A stretch of 64,000 nucleotides of DNA from Allolobophora icterica. Taxonomy: Eukaryota; Annelida; Clitellata; Crassiclitellata; Lumbricidae. How positions within the stretch are numbered: the first letter of the stretch is position 1; every line of letters begins with the position of its first letter. This document shows positions 17,106 through 28,953 of this stretch, piece by piece. A program made the position numbers and the translations under genes. The notes beneath the pieces were generated by a model that was not told where the DNA came from, did not search any database, and saw only the letters and a program-made list of their open reading frames with translations. The DNA lies in NCBI GenBank assembly GCA_963556255.1, contig OY744615.1, positions 15,045,537-15,109,536 on the forward strand, given 5' to 3'.

Positions 17106-17792
17106 TTTAGAGGTTGAAAACTATTCAGTTACTTAAATTTTATGAAACACAGCTTTTGAAGCACAGAGCTGAAGACCTGCTTGTAGATTTTAAGTAGCTT
17201 TCTTTTCTCTTTCTATCTTTATGGTAATTGAGGTTTGAATGGGAGTTGTTTTCAGCACATAAAAATTTAAAAACGCAGAATGTCAACTTCACTATACAAA
17301 AAACACTGAAGCACAGCCAACTTCAATAAAGCAAACAAGACACGAGGTATTTTTTAATCTAGTTTCTTCTTTTTTATATCCTTATAAACAGCTCTAAAAC
17401 ACAGAGCTCATAAGCACTAGCTGGTCTATATAAAAACTGGTCATCTCACTGGTTTTCATAGCTTTCTACCTTTAAAGTAATTGCAAGCTGAGTTGACGGG
17501 GGTTGTTGTTAGTAGATAGAAATAAATAATCCAGAAAGTCAACTTCTCTATGGATGACATTAAAGCAAAGTAAACTTCAACAAAGGAAGATCCGAAAAGA
17601 AGACATCAGGTATTTCTAAATCCAGATTTTTGTGTTTATTTCTTTATAAAAGAACGCTTTAAAACACAGCTCATGAACACTAGCTGGTCTATTTAAACTT
17701 AACTTTTTCATCTCTTTCTACCTTTAAAGTAATTGAGAATTAAAGCGGGTTGTTTAAAGCAAATAGAAGAAAATCCAGAAAGTCAACTTCGT

Positions 17793-18167
17793 GTCGGTTT
17801 CACGACCACCAAATTTTCATCGTTCATCCCGCTTCTGGTTTAATTAACATTTTAATCATTCATCCCGCTTCCAGTTTAATTTACATTTTAATCGTTCGTT
17901 CCGCTTCCATTTTAATTTACATTTTATTCGTCATCCCGTATCTAGTTTAAATTTACATTTTAATCGTTCATCCCGCTTCCAGTTTAATTAACATTTTAAT
18001 CGTTCATCCCGCTTTCAGTTTAATTCACATTTTAATCGTTCATCCCGCTTTCAGTTTAATTCACATTTTAATCGTTCATCCCGCTTCTAGTTTAATAACG
18101 TGAAATATAAAGTTAACTTCATGTTGTGGTGTTTTCTTTCGGTGTGTTTGGTGGTCGTGAAACCGAC
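17793..18167. mobile_element. Small TIR element with internal ~38-bp tandem repeats
   Basis: The ends GTCGGTTTCACGACCACCAA and its exact inverse (TTGGTGGTCGTGAAACCGAC) frame a core of about seven tandem units of roughly 38 bp built on ATCGTTCATCCCGCTTCCAG. The reverse complement of the core unit, GCGGGATGAACGATTAAAATG, resembles the core of the 12.0-12.3 kb foldback element (GCGGGATCTATGATGAAAATG), suggesting related families. It is inserted in the tandem array. Confidence 0.8.
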
Positions 18168-20000
18168 AAGTACCAAAATTTCTTCTCTTTGTCAGAGAAT
18201 CAAAGTCAGATATTGCTAAAATCGCACTAGCAACACAGAGGGGGGTTGGAAACGACCCCCCTGAGGTGTGCAATGCCAAAGTCGACTTCAACAAAGAATG
18301 CTCAGAAAAGAAGACGTCAGGTAGCTTTATATCTGGATTCTTCATTTCTATATCTTTATAAAAGAAAGCTTTAAAACATAGAGCTCATAAACACTAGCTG
18401 GTCTATATAAACTTAACGTTTTCATATCTTTCTACCTTTAGAGTAATTGAGAATTGAAGGGGATTGTTTTCAGCAAATAGAAAAAAATTCAGAAAGTCAA
18501 CTTCTCTATGGACAACATTAAAGCAGTCAACCTCAACAAAGGAAAGATCAGAAAGAAGACATCAGGTATTTTTTATCCCGAATTCTTCTGTTTGTTTCTC
18601 TATAAAAGAACGCTTTAAAACACACAGCTCATGAACACTAGCTAGTCTATTTAAACTTAACGTTTTCATATCTGTCTACTTAAAGCAATGTGAACTTCAA
18701 CAAAGACCAGAGAAGAAGACATCAGGTATTTTAAATCCAGATTCTTCTGTTTATTTCTTTATAAAAGAACGCTTTAAAACAAAGAGCTCTTGAACACTAA
18801 CTGGTCTATATAAACTTAACGTTTTCATATCTTTCTCTCTTTAAAGTAATTGAGGGTTGAAGAGGGTTGTTTTCAGCAAATAGAAAAATTCAGAAAGTCA
18901 ACTTCTCTATGGATAACATTAAAGCAAAGTCAACTTCTCTATGGATAACATTAAATCCTTTGTTGAGAAAATTTAAAAATGCATACATGATACACCATGG
19001 AAATTTATTCTCTTTGTCAGAAACTCAAAGTCAGATATTGCTAAAATCACACTAGCCGAACTGAGGGGGTTGGAAACGACCCCCCTGAGGTGTGCAATGC
19101 CAAATTCAACATCAACAAAGAAAGCTCAGAAAAGAATACATCAGGTAGCTTTAAATCCGGATTCTCCATTTTTATATCTTTACGAAAGAAAGCTTTTAAA
19201 ACACAGAGCTCATAAACACTAGCTGGTCTATATAAACTCAACGTTTTCATATCTTTCTACCTTTAAAGTAATTGCGAGTTAAGTTTACGGGGGTGTTTTC
19301 ACCAAATAGAAATTAAAAAATCCATAGAGTCAACTTCTTTCTGGATAACATTTAACTTAAAGCAAAGTGAACTTCAACAAAGATCAGAGAAGAAGACATC
19401 AAGTATTTTAAATCCAGATTCTTCTGTTTAATTCTTTATAAAAGAACGCTTTAAAACAAAGAGCTCTTGAACACTAGCTGGTCTATATAAACCTAACGTT
19501 TTCACATCTTTCTATCTATAAAGTAACTGAGAATTAAAGGGGATTGTTTTCAGCAAATTGAAAAAATTCAGAAAGTCAACTTCTCTATGGATAACATTAA
19601 TGCAAAGTCAACTTCTCTATGGATAACATTAAAGAAAAGTCAACTTTAAGAAAGGAAAGCTCAGAACGGAAGACGTCAGGTAGTTTCAAATGCAGATTCT
19701 TCATTTTTTTATATCTTATAAAAGAAAGCTTTAAAACACAGACCTCATGACAGCTGGTCTATTTAAACTTAACGTTTTCATCTCTGTCTACGTTTAAAGT
19801 AATTGAGAGTTGATGGTTAGAGAGAAATAAACAATTCAGAAAGTCAGCTTCCCTATGGATGACATTTAACTTAAAGCAAAGTAAATTTCAACAAAGGAAA
19901 GATCAGAGAAGAAGACATCAGGTATTTTTAAATCTAGATTCTTCTGTTTATTTCTTTCTAAAAGAACGCTTTAAAACAAAGAGCTCATGAACACTAGCTG

Positions 20001-20978
20001 CAGGGCCTACTACGTAGGGGGGGAAGGAATCAGACTGCTTCCAATTTGGGCCAGGGGGGGGAAAAGTTTCCCCCCCTGGCACAGTCACTAATTTCTAATA
20101 ATTAGTGACTAATAAAGTGATTAATTACTAATGATTCTTAAAGTATTGTATTGTGATGTATCAGTATTATGGGCCATGCAATATTTGCTGAGGTTACCGT
20201 ACAGTGTCTAAGCAGTGTTATAGTGTATCATTATTACTTGTTTTTCTTTAGCTATTGGTCATTATGTTCTGCTATTTTTTGTTGATGAAAGATGCAAAAA
20301 GTATTTTAAAAATTGAAGAAAAGCAATCACAATCCTGTTGATTTAGAAATTTCCTAAATATGGGACACATGTTAAAATATTGGGCAATATAGGACACTGT
20401 TCAGCAAATATATGGGGATTTTAACGATTGCGTTATGAATGCACAATTGCACATTTCTGGTGTAATGCAGCGGTAAAAGGCTCCATCCCTGCCTACTACA
20501 GTGTTATCCAGCCGACAATTATTTTGCAGGAATATTTCAAGACCTGGTAATCCCATTTTCACTGCACTACACAACAATAATTGTAGCACTGAAATTTTGT
20601 GCCATATTTATTACAGCTTGTCCCATAAAACTTTTACAGTGCACTGGGAGCCCTGCAGAAATTAATTCAACAGTTCAGTTGAAGTAAAATGTAGTCTTCA
20701 AAAGCCAGTTTTCTTGCTCCAAAACAGTGCTAAAACTCGCCTACGGCAATGTAGAAATCCAAACTTTTTCCGGGGGAGGACCCCCGGACCCCCCACTTCA
20801 AGGGGAGGGGAGGGGAGGGAAGGGGGAATGTACAGGAGGGGTAAAGGGGAGTGGAGTGGATTGAGTGGGGAATGGGATGGGAGTGGGGAGGTGTAGTGGA
20901 GGAAGGGATGGAAAAAAGGGGGGTTTTAGAGTAGGGGGATTGCTTCCAGCTTACAGGGGGGGGGGATAGTAGGCCCTG
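20001..20978. mobile_element. hAT-type non-autonomous transposon, family A copy 1 (978 bp)
   Basis: The termini are CAGGGCCTACTACGTAGG and GGGATAGTAGGCCCTG, flanked by a perfect 8-bp duplication ACTAGCTG (19993-20000 and 20979-20986). It sits inside the tandem array. It is nearly identical to the inverted copy at 27440-28414. The short frames shared by the two copies are non-coding in appearance (G-rich and low complexity). Confidence 0.93.
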
Positions 20979-21483
20979 ACTAGCTGGTCTATTCAAACTT
21001 GACTTTTTCATCTCTTTCTAACTTTAAAGTAATTGTGAGTTTTAGGGGATTGTTTTCAGCAAACAGAAATAACAAATCCAGTAAGTCAACTTCTCTGTGG
21101 ATAACATTAAAGCAAAGTTAACTTCAATAAAGGAAAGCTCAATAAAGAAGACACCCGGTAGAAATTGAGATGGTTGTTTTTGGCCGTTGTTAAGATCGCC
21201 CCTGGGTTGTAGCTTGTTCGCTACTAACATCATTAATCTCATCGAGTTGTGTTGAACTAACTTACTAACCTCTCAACTCGTTGGCCAGAACCTTGTTGTG
21301 ATGAGTGGGCTTTCAACCAACACTTGCCAGAATTCGTAGTAAAGCATATCTAATTCGTGTAGGCCTATCATTTGATAATGCAGAAGGTACAGTATAACCA
21401 AGATCGAATCCCGTAGCCCTCCATAAGGTTTACTCAGCCTTCTACTCGCTAGATGGCGGCGGCAGTTAAGTGAGTGTTTAGGC

Positions 21484-22744
21484 CAGGTGATTTTTTAAGA
21501 AATTTTCACTGGTGGGGAATTTTGAAAAAGGGCATTTTTTGGCGCGTAATTTTAAGTCAAAAAGCACTGAATCAGAGAAACCTTTCTGAGCTGTGGGCCA
21601 CAGGAATAATTACTAATAATTTATTTAATATAATATTTTATATTATTTAATTTATTATTTAATGTCATAATTTAATTTAATATTAATTTAATATTTATTA
21701 TTATTATATAATTGTCTAATAAACAAGAAGCATTTAGTACAGCCATTTTCTGCTTTAACAAGTACCTTTACCTGGATACGGTCCATTCTTCATCAGTTGA
21801 AGCTTCCTAAGAGCGCCATCTCTGAATGTCAGTAGGCCTATGTCACAAACGACAAGATCATCTCGCTGAAATTGTTTCTGTAAAGTTTGGTATACATCCA
21901 AGATATCGCCCTTTAATGCAGATATCCAAATTTGTCTGTCACTCCAAGTCTTTGTGAAACCTCGAGCTTCAGCCTTCTCTTTACGGTCCCCAGTTTGCTC
22001 TAGTTTATTCCACACAGCCTTGCAGCCATGAATGTTACTCAATAGGCATCAATTGTACCTGATGCTGAGCTAAACGTAGGCCTACTTCATGATGTCGAGG
22101 AAACTGTTTAGCACCTTTGAGCTCAGAATGCAGCAATTTCGTCTTATTCTTCGATGTACAAAAATATGTGGCTTTGTGAGTTTTCTAGATTTTAAGCCAC
22201 GGATGCTTAACGCTTCCCTTCTCCCATTCCTTATGCAGTTTATCTCGATCTTTAACGGCATTGTGTGCTTCAAATTGCAAATGATCTACTATTAACTTTA
22301 AACGATCTTCACCATTGGCTCTGACACCTATTGCGATGGGCACAGTGCCGTTTCTCAAATACTTTTTGGCCTTATCTATGCAGAGATTAGCTTTATCGTA
22401 ACCACTAACCAAAATTCAGTTTTACGGTTTTAGTTTATGTTTAGTTTTCGCTTTTACATGATAAAATTAGAAATATCAACACACCGAAGACGTAAACAAC
22501 AGCAAAGAGCAGACTACTGGTGACCAAAGAAATATAAGTTATAAAGATTTCACGTCTGCTGTGGTTTGCATTTACAGTAAGCTTATATCATATGCATAAT
22601 TGAGGTCACAGAAATGACAAAAATAATTATTTGGGACTAAAAAGGGCAAAATTCACTGGTGGGGAAAAGGGCAAGGACTGGTGGGGAATTCGAGAGGGCT
22701 GGTGGGGAATTTCCCCACCAGTCAACATGTTAAAAAATGCCCTG
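21484..22744. mobile_element. hAT element with degenerate transposase-like remnant
   Basis: It starts CAGGTGATTTTTTAAG and ends TTAAAAAATGCCCTG, flanked by a perfect 8-bp duplication GTTTAGGC (21476-21483 and 22745-22752). Subterminal ACTGGTGGGGAA(TT) repeats occur near both ends (21510, 22652, 22680, 22701) and in inverted form at 22714. The 8-bp duplication and CAGG terminus support hAT. The interior carries a broken minus-strand gene fragment at 21755-22412. Confidence 0.85.
21755..22412 (-). pseudogene. Fragment resembling ZNF862-like hAT-derived protein
   Basis: Two minus-strand frames (22412-22185 and 22042-21755) lie in one degenerate unit. The second contains TRANSPOSASE-like spacing but is best described by its FTKTWSDRQIW and DLVVCDIGLLTF segments, which recall the middle of ZNF862/KIAA1586-type proteins derived from hAT transposases. 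The zinc finger and catalytic DDE region are not visible. Position inside a hAT-terminated element supports the assignment. Recognition is from memory of the family and is tentative. Confidence 0.4.
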
Positions 22745-22752
22745 GTTTAGGC

Positions 22753-24175
22753 CGCGATTGGCGCCCTTTGTGGATGCCGTTAACAACAGTTGTATTCGAC
22801 TCCTGTAAAACTGTTATCATATGCTTCTACTGTCTACATGTATGTAAGGCGCCCTAAGTGGCTGCCGTTTCTACTATATGTGTGTTCATTGTACAGCGAA
22901 GTGCGGTTAGCAGGCGCTTAATTAACGAAAAGATATTATTATATTATATATTATATTTTGTAGTTTGACAGCTAAACCATGTTATCATTTGTCTGTTTGT
23001 TATAATATGGTGGATCATTTAAAACAGGACTGCCAATGCCTTTGTACATTGTACGGTAATGTGGAAATAACTAGTAAATATTACTCGATTTTTGAAATTT
23101 CGAAACCATTTCAATCCTGACATAATTAGCTAATACTAGTTAAAATATAAAAGTTCCTCTCGTTTAATTATGACGTCAAAGTGACGTCATTAGCATCAAA
23201 ATTCGTGTTACGGACGGCTTCAAAAATTATCTTACAAATTTCAGTATTTTTTTATTGTTATAAATTTATCAATTATAAAGTTAAGTTTTATTTTATTTTA
23301 TATTTGAATAATATTAGACTACAAGGTGTGTTCTAAGGTTCTGGAACTTTAACAATTTTATAATAATTTTTTCTTCTTGGCTTAACGCCATCTATTTAAC
23401 ACGGTTATAAGTTTTAATATTATGTTTCGTACACCTCTTTCTGTATTAACCTGTTTGTCAGCCACAGTGCGTTTGCAGGTGGTTTATTAAAGAACATACT
23501 TACTTACTCACTTATCTTCTAACAGTTTTGTTTTTAAATTTGTCGATTAACGACTTCATTATGACGTAATGTCTTTGCGGAGGCCGTTCATAAATTAAAA
23601 ATTTGTTGATAATTATGTCAGAATTAAAACGGTTTTGGAATTTTAAAAACCAGCTACAAGTGGCAGCTACTGGCAGACTACCACGCTCAGAAGGCCTTGC
23701 GATTTCGTAACAAAACTGCATACAGTGCACAGTGCCGTAGTTTTACAAACTCTTCATTGCATTGCCTACAAACAACAGCTGACCACAGGTCTGGATTTGA
23801 CAATGTTCAAACCCAGATGAGACGTAAAATAAGGCAACGGTAATGACATTTGTCACGTTACACCACTCTGTTCACATCCGTCTTCGAAGGCATTGCCCAG
23901 GTTTTGAGAGAGAATTTGGCGGAAGCGCAAACATATCAGCAGCAATCCAACATCTCAGCAATTATAAGGCTTGACAATAATCTGCACCAGGATTCGAAGC
24001 ACAGACAGAGATAGGCAAATGCATTAGCAATCTGCCATCGAAAAGAAAGGATGTGTCGCCCCCAGTGACAGAGGCGTAACTTTGGTGTAGAAAGTGGAGT
24101 TACAAAATTTCGCATCATTTCCCCTTCGCGACTGTCAAATAGTTATAACAGCGCCATTTATGCGCCGTGTCTAAT
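22753..24175. other. Intergenic stretch with a LINE tail
   Basis: Mostly AT-rich DNA without genes. At 23445-23515 a string (CAGTGCGTTTGCAGGTGG, TTTATTAAAGAACATACTTACTTACTC) matches the 3' tail of the LINE at 24.9-25.4 kb and of the fragment near 36.66-36.71 kb. Confidence 0.55.
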
Positions 24176-24242
24176 AATAATAAAAATTAATAATAATAAT
24201 TATTATTATTATCATTATTATAATAATAATAATAAGTTTTGG

Positions 24243-24320
<78 letters not shown>
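24175..24320. repeat. (AAT)n microsatellite
   Basis: AAT/TAA repeat with a short inverted ATT segment at 24199-24220. Confidence 0.95.
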
Positions 24321-24622
24321 CAAATTAGAAAATAAGTAAAACAATTTTAGTTCTCACACACCTTTTAAGGAGTGTTACCCTACACTAGAAATTATTAAAA
24401 CGTTCAGTTTGTGCGTTGACAAAATGTTTCTAATGTTTCGTTCCAGTGAAAATAACCGATAAGTTTGGATTCTCTCCTTATATCCAAAAACTGAGCATAA
24501 AGGCTTAACAATCCCTTTACGCTCATCGTATCTTGATTTCTCATGGGCTCTCGGGCCCCATGCTTCATGACGTGATACGGGCTACCACTGTCAACCATAT
24601 ACTATAGGCTACTGCTCCCAGG

Positions 24623-24916
24623 AGTGCGGCACGGTGGAGCTATCGGTAACGCGTTTGGTCAATGATCATGCGGTCGCCGGTTCGACTCCGTGCAACGACC
24701 CTGGGCAAGTTGTTTGCGCACACTGTGCCTCTGCCACCAAGCAGTATAATTTGGTACCGGCGTAAGCTGGGAAGTAAACGGCAAGTCCTGAGATATCACT
24801 GGCCCCGTGTCCAGGACCTTGGGATTCGTCCATTGCCGGCTCAAGGCCTAGAAAAGGAGATGAGCGCCTCACCTACGTCCCACTTGCGGATATGGACTGA
24901 ATTTACTTAATTACTT
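24623..24916 (+). mobile_element. tRNA-derived SINE (family 2) with 13-bp target duplication
   Basis: TACTGCTCCCAGG occurs at 24610-24622 and 24917-24929. The head has tRNA-like promoter boxes: an A-box-like segment near 24631-24650 and the B box GGTTCGACTCC at 24679-24689. It is inserted into the coding part of a LINE whose 3' end follows at once. The tail (TGGACTGAATTTACTTAATT) is similar in style to that LINE's TTACTTACTT tail. Confidence 0.9.
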
Positions 24917-25372
24917 TACTGCTCCCAGGTATGGTTAGGCTTTGCCAACAAGCAGGAACTTGAGCATATGGGCGCAATTATTCGTAAGTTGGTTCGTCTT
25001 GGCTACCTCCCTCCTTCTTTTCCTATTTTTGAGGAACTCTGCAAAAAAGCTGATCGTGATCTCTTTTTGATAACATTCTCAAAAATCCTATATATAGTCA
25101 CCTCCTCTATGACCTTCTACCTCCCGTTCTAAAGACCGGGTATGATTTGCGCCGTCGTTCTCATAATCTGGTTCTTCCTAGATTTGACTCCCTTACCCGA
25201 CGAGGTTTCCTGGGTAGGATGCTGTACAGTTAGGCTCTGTTGCTATTTTTTCATTTATGAGCTAACGTCATTATTACTGTTATATTTTTCTTTCCTCTTT
25301 GTGTAAAATTGTATGTAAAGCGCTGTGCGTTTGCCAGCGTTTATTAAAGAATATTCTTACTTACTTACTTAA
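24917..25372 (+). pseudogene. Non-LTR retrotransposon 3' end (C-terminal ORF2 fragment and tail)
   Basis: It reads QVWLGFANKQELEHMGAIIR, then KLVRLGYLPPSFPIFEELC, the conserved C-terminal region of jockey/L2-like LINE ORF2 proteins (W-x-GF, R-x-GY, LC-x-x-AD). A frameshift follows near 25065, then NPIYSHLLYDLLPP and RRRSHNLVLPRFDSLTRRGF to the stop at 25230. The 3' UTR ends GCGTTTGCCAGCGTTTATTAAAGAATATTC with a TTACTTACTTACTT tail. Older than the SINE inserted in it. Confidence 0.8.
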
Positions 25373-25512
25373 CTGCACGTAATCGAATGGTAAACGTAAA
25401 CTTCTAAAGCGCCCCTCGAAAGTCAAGCACAGGGTACCAGCTTATTCATGAGCGCTGCGTCAAATCAGAGGGCTAAAGAGTTATTCCAAAAGACATAAGA
25501 TGTTATTTAGAA

Positions 25513-25725
25513 CTAGTGTATTTTCCCGTCATAATTATGACGTTGGTTAAAATGCTCTGAACGCCGTCGTCAAGACGACCGTCGTCAAGACGACAGTATA
25601 GTGACGTCACAAACGGTTTCACAATAGAACAGAAAGGCTTTGTGACGTAGCGTTATACCAGGACAAATTTGCATATAAGGAAACTATATGTATAGATATT
25701 GGAATAAAAAAATAATAACCTGCGC
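25513..25725. repeat. Dispersed ~200-bp repeat, copy 2
   Basis: Same family and orientation as 2136-2345; see shared strings there. Here the duplicated CGTCGTCAAGACGACCGTCGTCAAGACGAC core is more regular. Confidence 0.8.
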
Positions 25726-25805
25726 CTAGCAATTACCATTCAGCGCTTCAATGCCGTTTCCTTCCGAAGCACTTTTGATCAGCCAGAACTTGACGAGTTA
25801 CAAGC

Positions 25806-26262
25806 CGTTCGGGACATTTCCCCCGGGACATTTCCCCCGGACAATGCCCCAGGACATTTCCCCCTTTGGACAATTCCCCGGACTTTTCCCCCGACCAAAG
25901 AAGAGTTTATTACAGCAGAGTTGAAAACGAGCTGCCTAGAACAAATATGGATGTGGTATGGGATAACGCTTATAAGCTTCATTGATGAAGACAGTAGCAG
26001 TATGAGAGTTTATTACATCAGAGTTCAAGACAGCTGCTGAGAACTAAGCTGTGAACTTTTATCAATGTATTATTCAGCTGCTACATATATTTCTATTATA
26101 TTACTTTTGAACAGCATTAGACTGGATTACTTGTGTTTATCCTACTACTTAAAAATTTTGGTTTTGTATATTCGCGGGGGAAAAGTCCGGGGAATTGTCC
26201 TAGGGGGAATTGCCTGGGGAAATTGTCCGGGGGAAATGTCCCGAGGGAATTGTCCTAGACCC
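25806..26262. mobile_element. Foldback element with tandem-repeat inverted termini (GGGGGAAATGTCC type)
   Basis: The left arm (25806-25895) is a run of GGACATTTCCCCC / GGACAATTCCCC units; the right arm (26175-26262) is the inverse run. The centre carries two related copies of AGAGTTTATTACA(G/T)CAGAGTT (25911 and 26007). It has the same plan as 11985-12292 but different unit sequence. No coding capacity. Confidence 0.8.
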
Positions 26263-26687
26263 CCGTTGAACCTGAGGTATCTTAACTACCTCGGGACAAA
26301 AAATAATATCCCTGGTCAGATAACAACCCAGGCTGGTCATAAACTTCAATCTCTGGTGACTGAAGGGACCAAGTGTTTTAAACGCCAAAGGAACAAGCTG
26401 GTAAGAGACGAGCAACCTTTCACACAAGGTAACCTTCCCGGGACTGACTAATCGGACGCTGCTCCGGCGGCACCCACGATATGAGGTTTAGCCTACACGA
26501 TTCAGCCATGGTGCATAAAACAGTCACATCCTATCAGACCTCAAATGTCCAGCTGGTTCCCTTAATCGTAACCGTAGCCGCAAATTTGTACAAGAGAAAC
26601 TCCTCCAGAGGCGCTCCCAACCTGACAACACCAAACCACGATCGCAAAGAATGGTTTTCAAACGCTTGCGGAAAAAGGGCAAAGATA

Positions 26688-26926
26688 AGGGGCGTGGTGG
26701 CTCAGTGGTAAGTTCGGCGCCTTGTGACCGGAGGGTCGCAGGTTCGAATCCCACTCTAGCCGCTGCGTACGGACCTTGGGCAAGTCCTTCACTCGCAATT
26801 GCTCGTGGCGCTTCGGCGTGAAAATTCCGGCACAGTATCAAATGCTGTAGCCGGGAGCGCCTCTGAGTAGTAGTTGACTTCGAGAGGCGCTATAGAAATA
26901 TCCTGAATAAATAAATAAATAAATAA
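26688..26926 (+). mobile_element. tRNA-derived SINE (family 3), copy 1
   Basis: The head GGGGCGTGGTGGCTCAGTGG contains an A-box-like sequence, and the B box GGTTCGAATCC is at 26741-26751. The body continues through CTTGGGCAAGTCCTTCACTC to GGGAGCGCCTCTGAGTAGTA, ending in an (AAATA)n tail. Very similar to the copy at 32288-32524. Confidence 0.9.
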
Positions 26927-26959
26927 ATAGACCAAGGAGTTCATTTCGGAGGTTGCTAG

Positions 26960-27150
26960 GCAACCTATTTCAGTAAGTCCGTTAAATTGGAATTCAGCTC
27001 CAACAATGGCTCGCCAGATTAGGTCATTCGGGGCAGAATGTCTTGGCGGGCTGAGCGGATCCAAGACAACTGACCATAGAGCGGGACCCGACGGCCAAAA
27101 CCGTTGAACCACAAGGACACCTATGAGTAGAGCAAACTTCGTACCCAAGA
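26960..27150 (-). pseudogene. LINE C-terminal fragment
   Basis: The minus-strand frame has RHSAPNDLIWRAIVGAEF, parallel to RHHAINDIVWRALQKADV in the LINE fragment at 37.8 kb. Only this short segment remains, cut by the SINE on its left. Confidence 0.45.
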
Positions 27151-27431
27151 CTTGGCCAATATTTAGGCGAATTTTGCCTCGTCGTGGAGCCTTATCAGGA
27201 GAGCAAGAAACCAGTCGGCAGCGTGCACGCTGAGGCTACTACCGTAATGCGTGCCCAGTAATAGACTCATATAAAGACAGAAGATCCTTTGTTACAAGAG
27301 GACGGACCCTAGATGATTGCTTGTTGGTAGCAAGGTCATAAGAAATTTATGCACTCGAGTTTAGACACCATATGCCCTTGACTGAAAGAAGCATTTCATT
27401 CTCTGCAACCCCCGGAATTGGCACTGTTACT
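27151..27431. other. Intergenic stretch
   Basis: Nothing recognised. Confidence 0.4.
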
Positions 27432-27439
27432 CCCAATAC

Positions 27440-28414
27440 CAGGGCCTACTATCCCCCCCTGTAAGCTGGAAGCAATCCCCCTACTCTAAAACCCCCCTTT
27501 TTTCCATCCCCTTCCTCCACTACACCTCCCCACTCCCATCCCATTCCCCACTCAATCCACTCCACTCCCCTTTACCCCTCCTGTACATTCCCCCTTCCCT
27601 CCCCTCCCCTCCCCTTGAAGTGGGGGGTCCGGGGGTCCTCCCCCGGAAAAAGTTTGGATTTCTACATTGCCGTAGGCGAGTTTTAGCACTGTTTTGGAGC
27701 AAGAAAACTGGCTTTTGAAGACTACATTTTACTTCAACTGAACTGTTGAATTAATTTCTGCAGGGCTCCCAGTGCACTGTAAAAGTTTTATGGGACAAGC
27801 TGTAATAAATATGGCACAAAATTTAAGTGCTACAATTATTGTTGTGTAGTGCAGTGAAAATGGGATTACCAGGTCTTGAAATATTCCTGCAAAATAATTG
27901 TCGGCTGGATAACACTGTAGTAGGCAGGGATGGAGCCTTTTACCGCTGCATTACACCAGAAATGTGCAATTGTGCATTCATAACGCAATCGTTAAAATCC
28001 CCATATATTTGCTGAACAGTGTCCTATATTGCCCAATATTTTAACATGTGTCCCATATTTAGGAAATTTCTAAATCAACAGGATTGTGATTGCTTTTCTT
28101 CAATTTTTAAAATACTTTTTGCATCTTTCATCAACAAAAAATAGCAGAACATAATGACCAATAGCTAAAGAAAAACAAGTAATAATGATACACTATAACA
28201 CTGCTTAGACACTGTACGGTAACCTCAGCAAATATTGCATGGCCCATAATACTGATACATCACAATACAATACTTTAAGAATCATTAGTAATTAATCACT
28301 TTATTAGTCACTAATTATTAGAAATTAGTGACTGTGCCAGGGGGGGAAACTTTTCCCCCCCTGGCCCAAATTGGAAGCAGTCTGATTCCTTCCCCCCCTA
28401 CGTAGTAGGCCCTG
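27440..28414. mobile_element. hAT-type non-autonomous transposon, family A copy 2 (inverted)
   Basis: It begins CAGGGCCTACTATCCCCC and ends CCTACGTAGTAGGCCCTG. A perfect 8-bp duplication CCCAATAC lies at 27432-27439 and 28415-28422. Nearly identical to the reverse complement of 20001-20978, so both copies moved recently or were mobilised from one source. Confidence 0.93.
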
Positions 28415-28422
28415 CCCAATAC

Positions 28423-28953
28423 CACTACTGATACTATATATACCACCAATGCTATTGCTGCTACTACTTATGCTGCTGCTGCTGCGAATAAATAAATAAG
28501 CAAATAAATAAACAAGCGAATAAATAAATAACAATAACGACTAACTAGATATATTCGGCGCCTAAAAGTTGCGCTATACTGCTGTTGCATTCCGCAGCTC
28601 TTTTCTCTGCCCGTATACGCTCACTGGATTCGTACCGTTAACAAGATATAAGACACATAGAAAATTCCTTTCAAAACTTGCTGACTCATTATAAGAATGT
28701 GACGTTCACAATAATTTTGTTTTCCTTTGCGATTGTTTTCGATTCCGAAAAATCATTTTATTTTGCAAGTTGTTGAAAATTGAGTTTTCCGGAATGTCTC
28801 GTTCAAAAAGGTAAATAAAATATTATTACCAATATAGTTAAACTTTGGGGTGTGTTTATTTTTATTGCATTTTTATTATTAAAGCAACGGATCTTAAACA
28901 CTTCATTACAAGTTGTTTACTTTTGAAGCTTTGACTAATTCTATGACTGTCCT
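28423..28953. other. Intergenic stretch with short (AAAT)n tract
   Basis: AAATA-type repeats at 28486-28530; otherwise nothing recognised. Confidence 0.4.

Larger units (their letters stand above)
15395..21170 (+). repeat. Tandem array of ~250-bp units resembling repeated exon-intron modules
   Basis: Successive units share a purine-rich block (AGAAAGTCAACTTCTCTATGG ... GAAGACATCAG) followed by GTATTT or GTAGCT, then an AT-rich spacer containing CACTAGCTGGTCTAT, and a pyrimidine stretch ending TTGTTTTCAG before the next purine-rich block. The block boundaries look like splice donor and acceptor sites. The blocks are open in one frame (core reading KVNFSMDDIKAKSTS, then a lysine/serine-rich tail). 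Starts of the GAAGACATCAG motif lie near 17600, 18313, 18558, 18716, 19136, 19395, 19670, 19912 and 21150, spaced about 245-275 bp where no insertion intervenes. Degenerate units occur at 15.4-15.9 kb. It could equally be a satellite with fortuitous splice-like strings. Confidence 0.7.

Noticed and set aside
20714..20896. A 60-codon gene conserved at 27520-27702
   Set aside because: The two frames are identical only because they lie in two near-identical hAT elements; the content is a G-rich low-complexity run.
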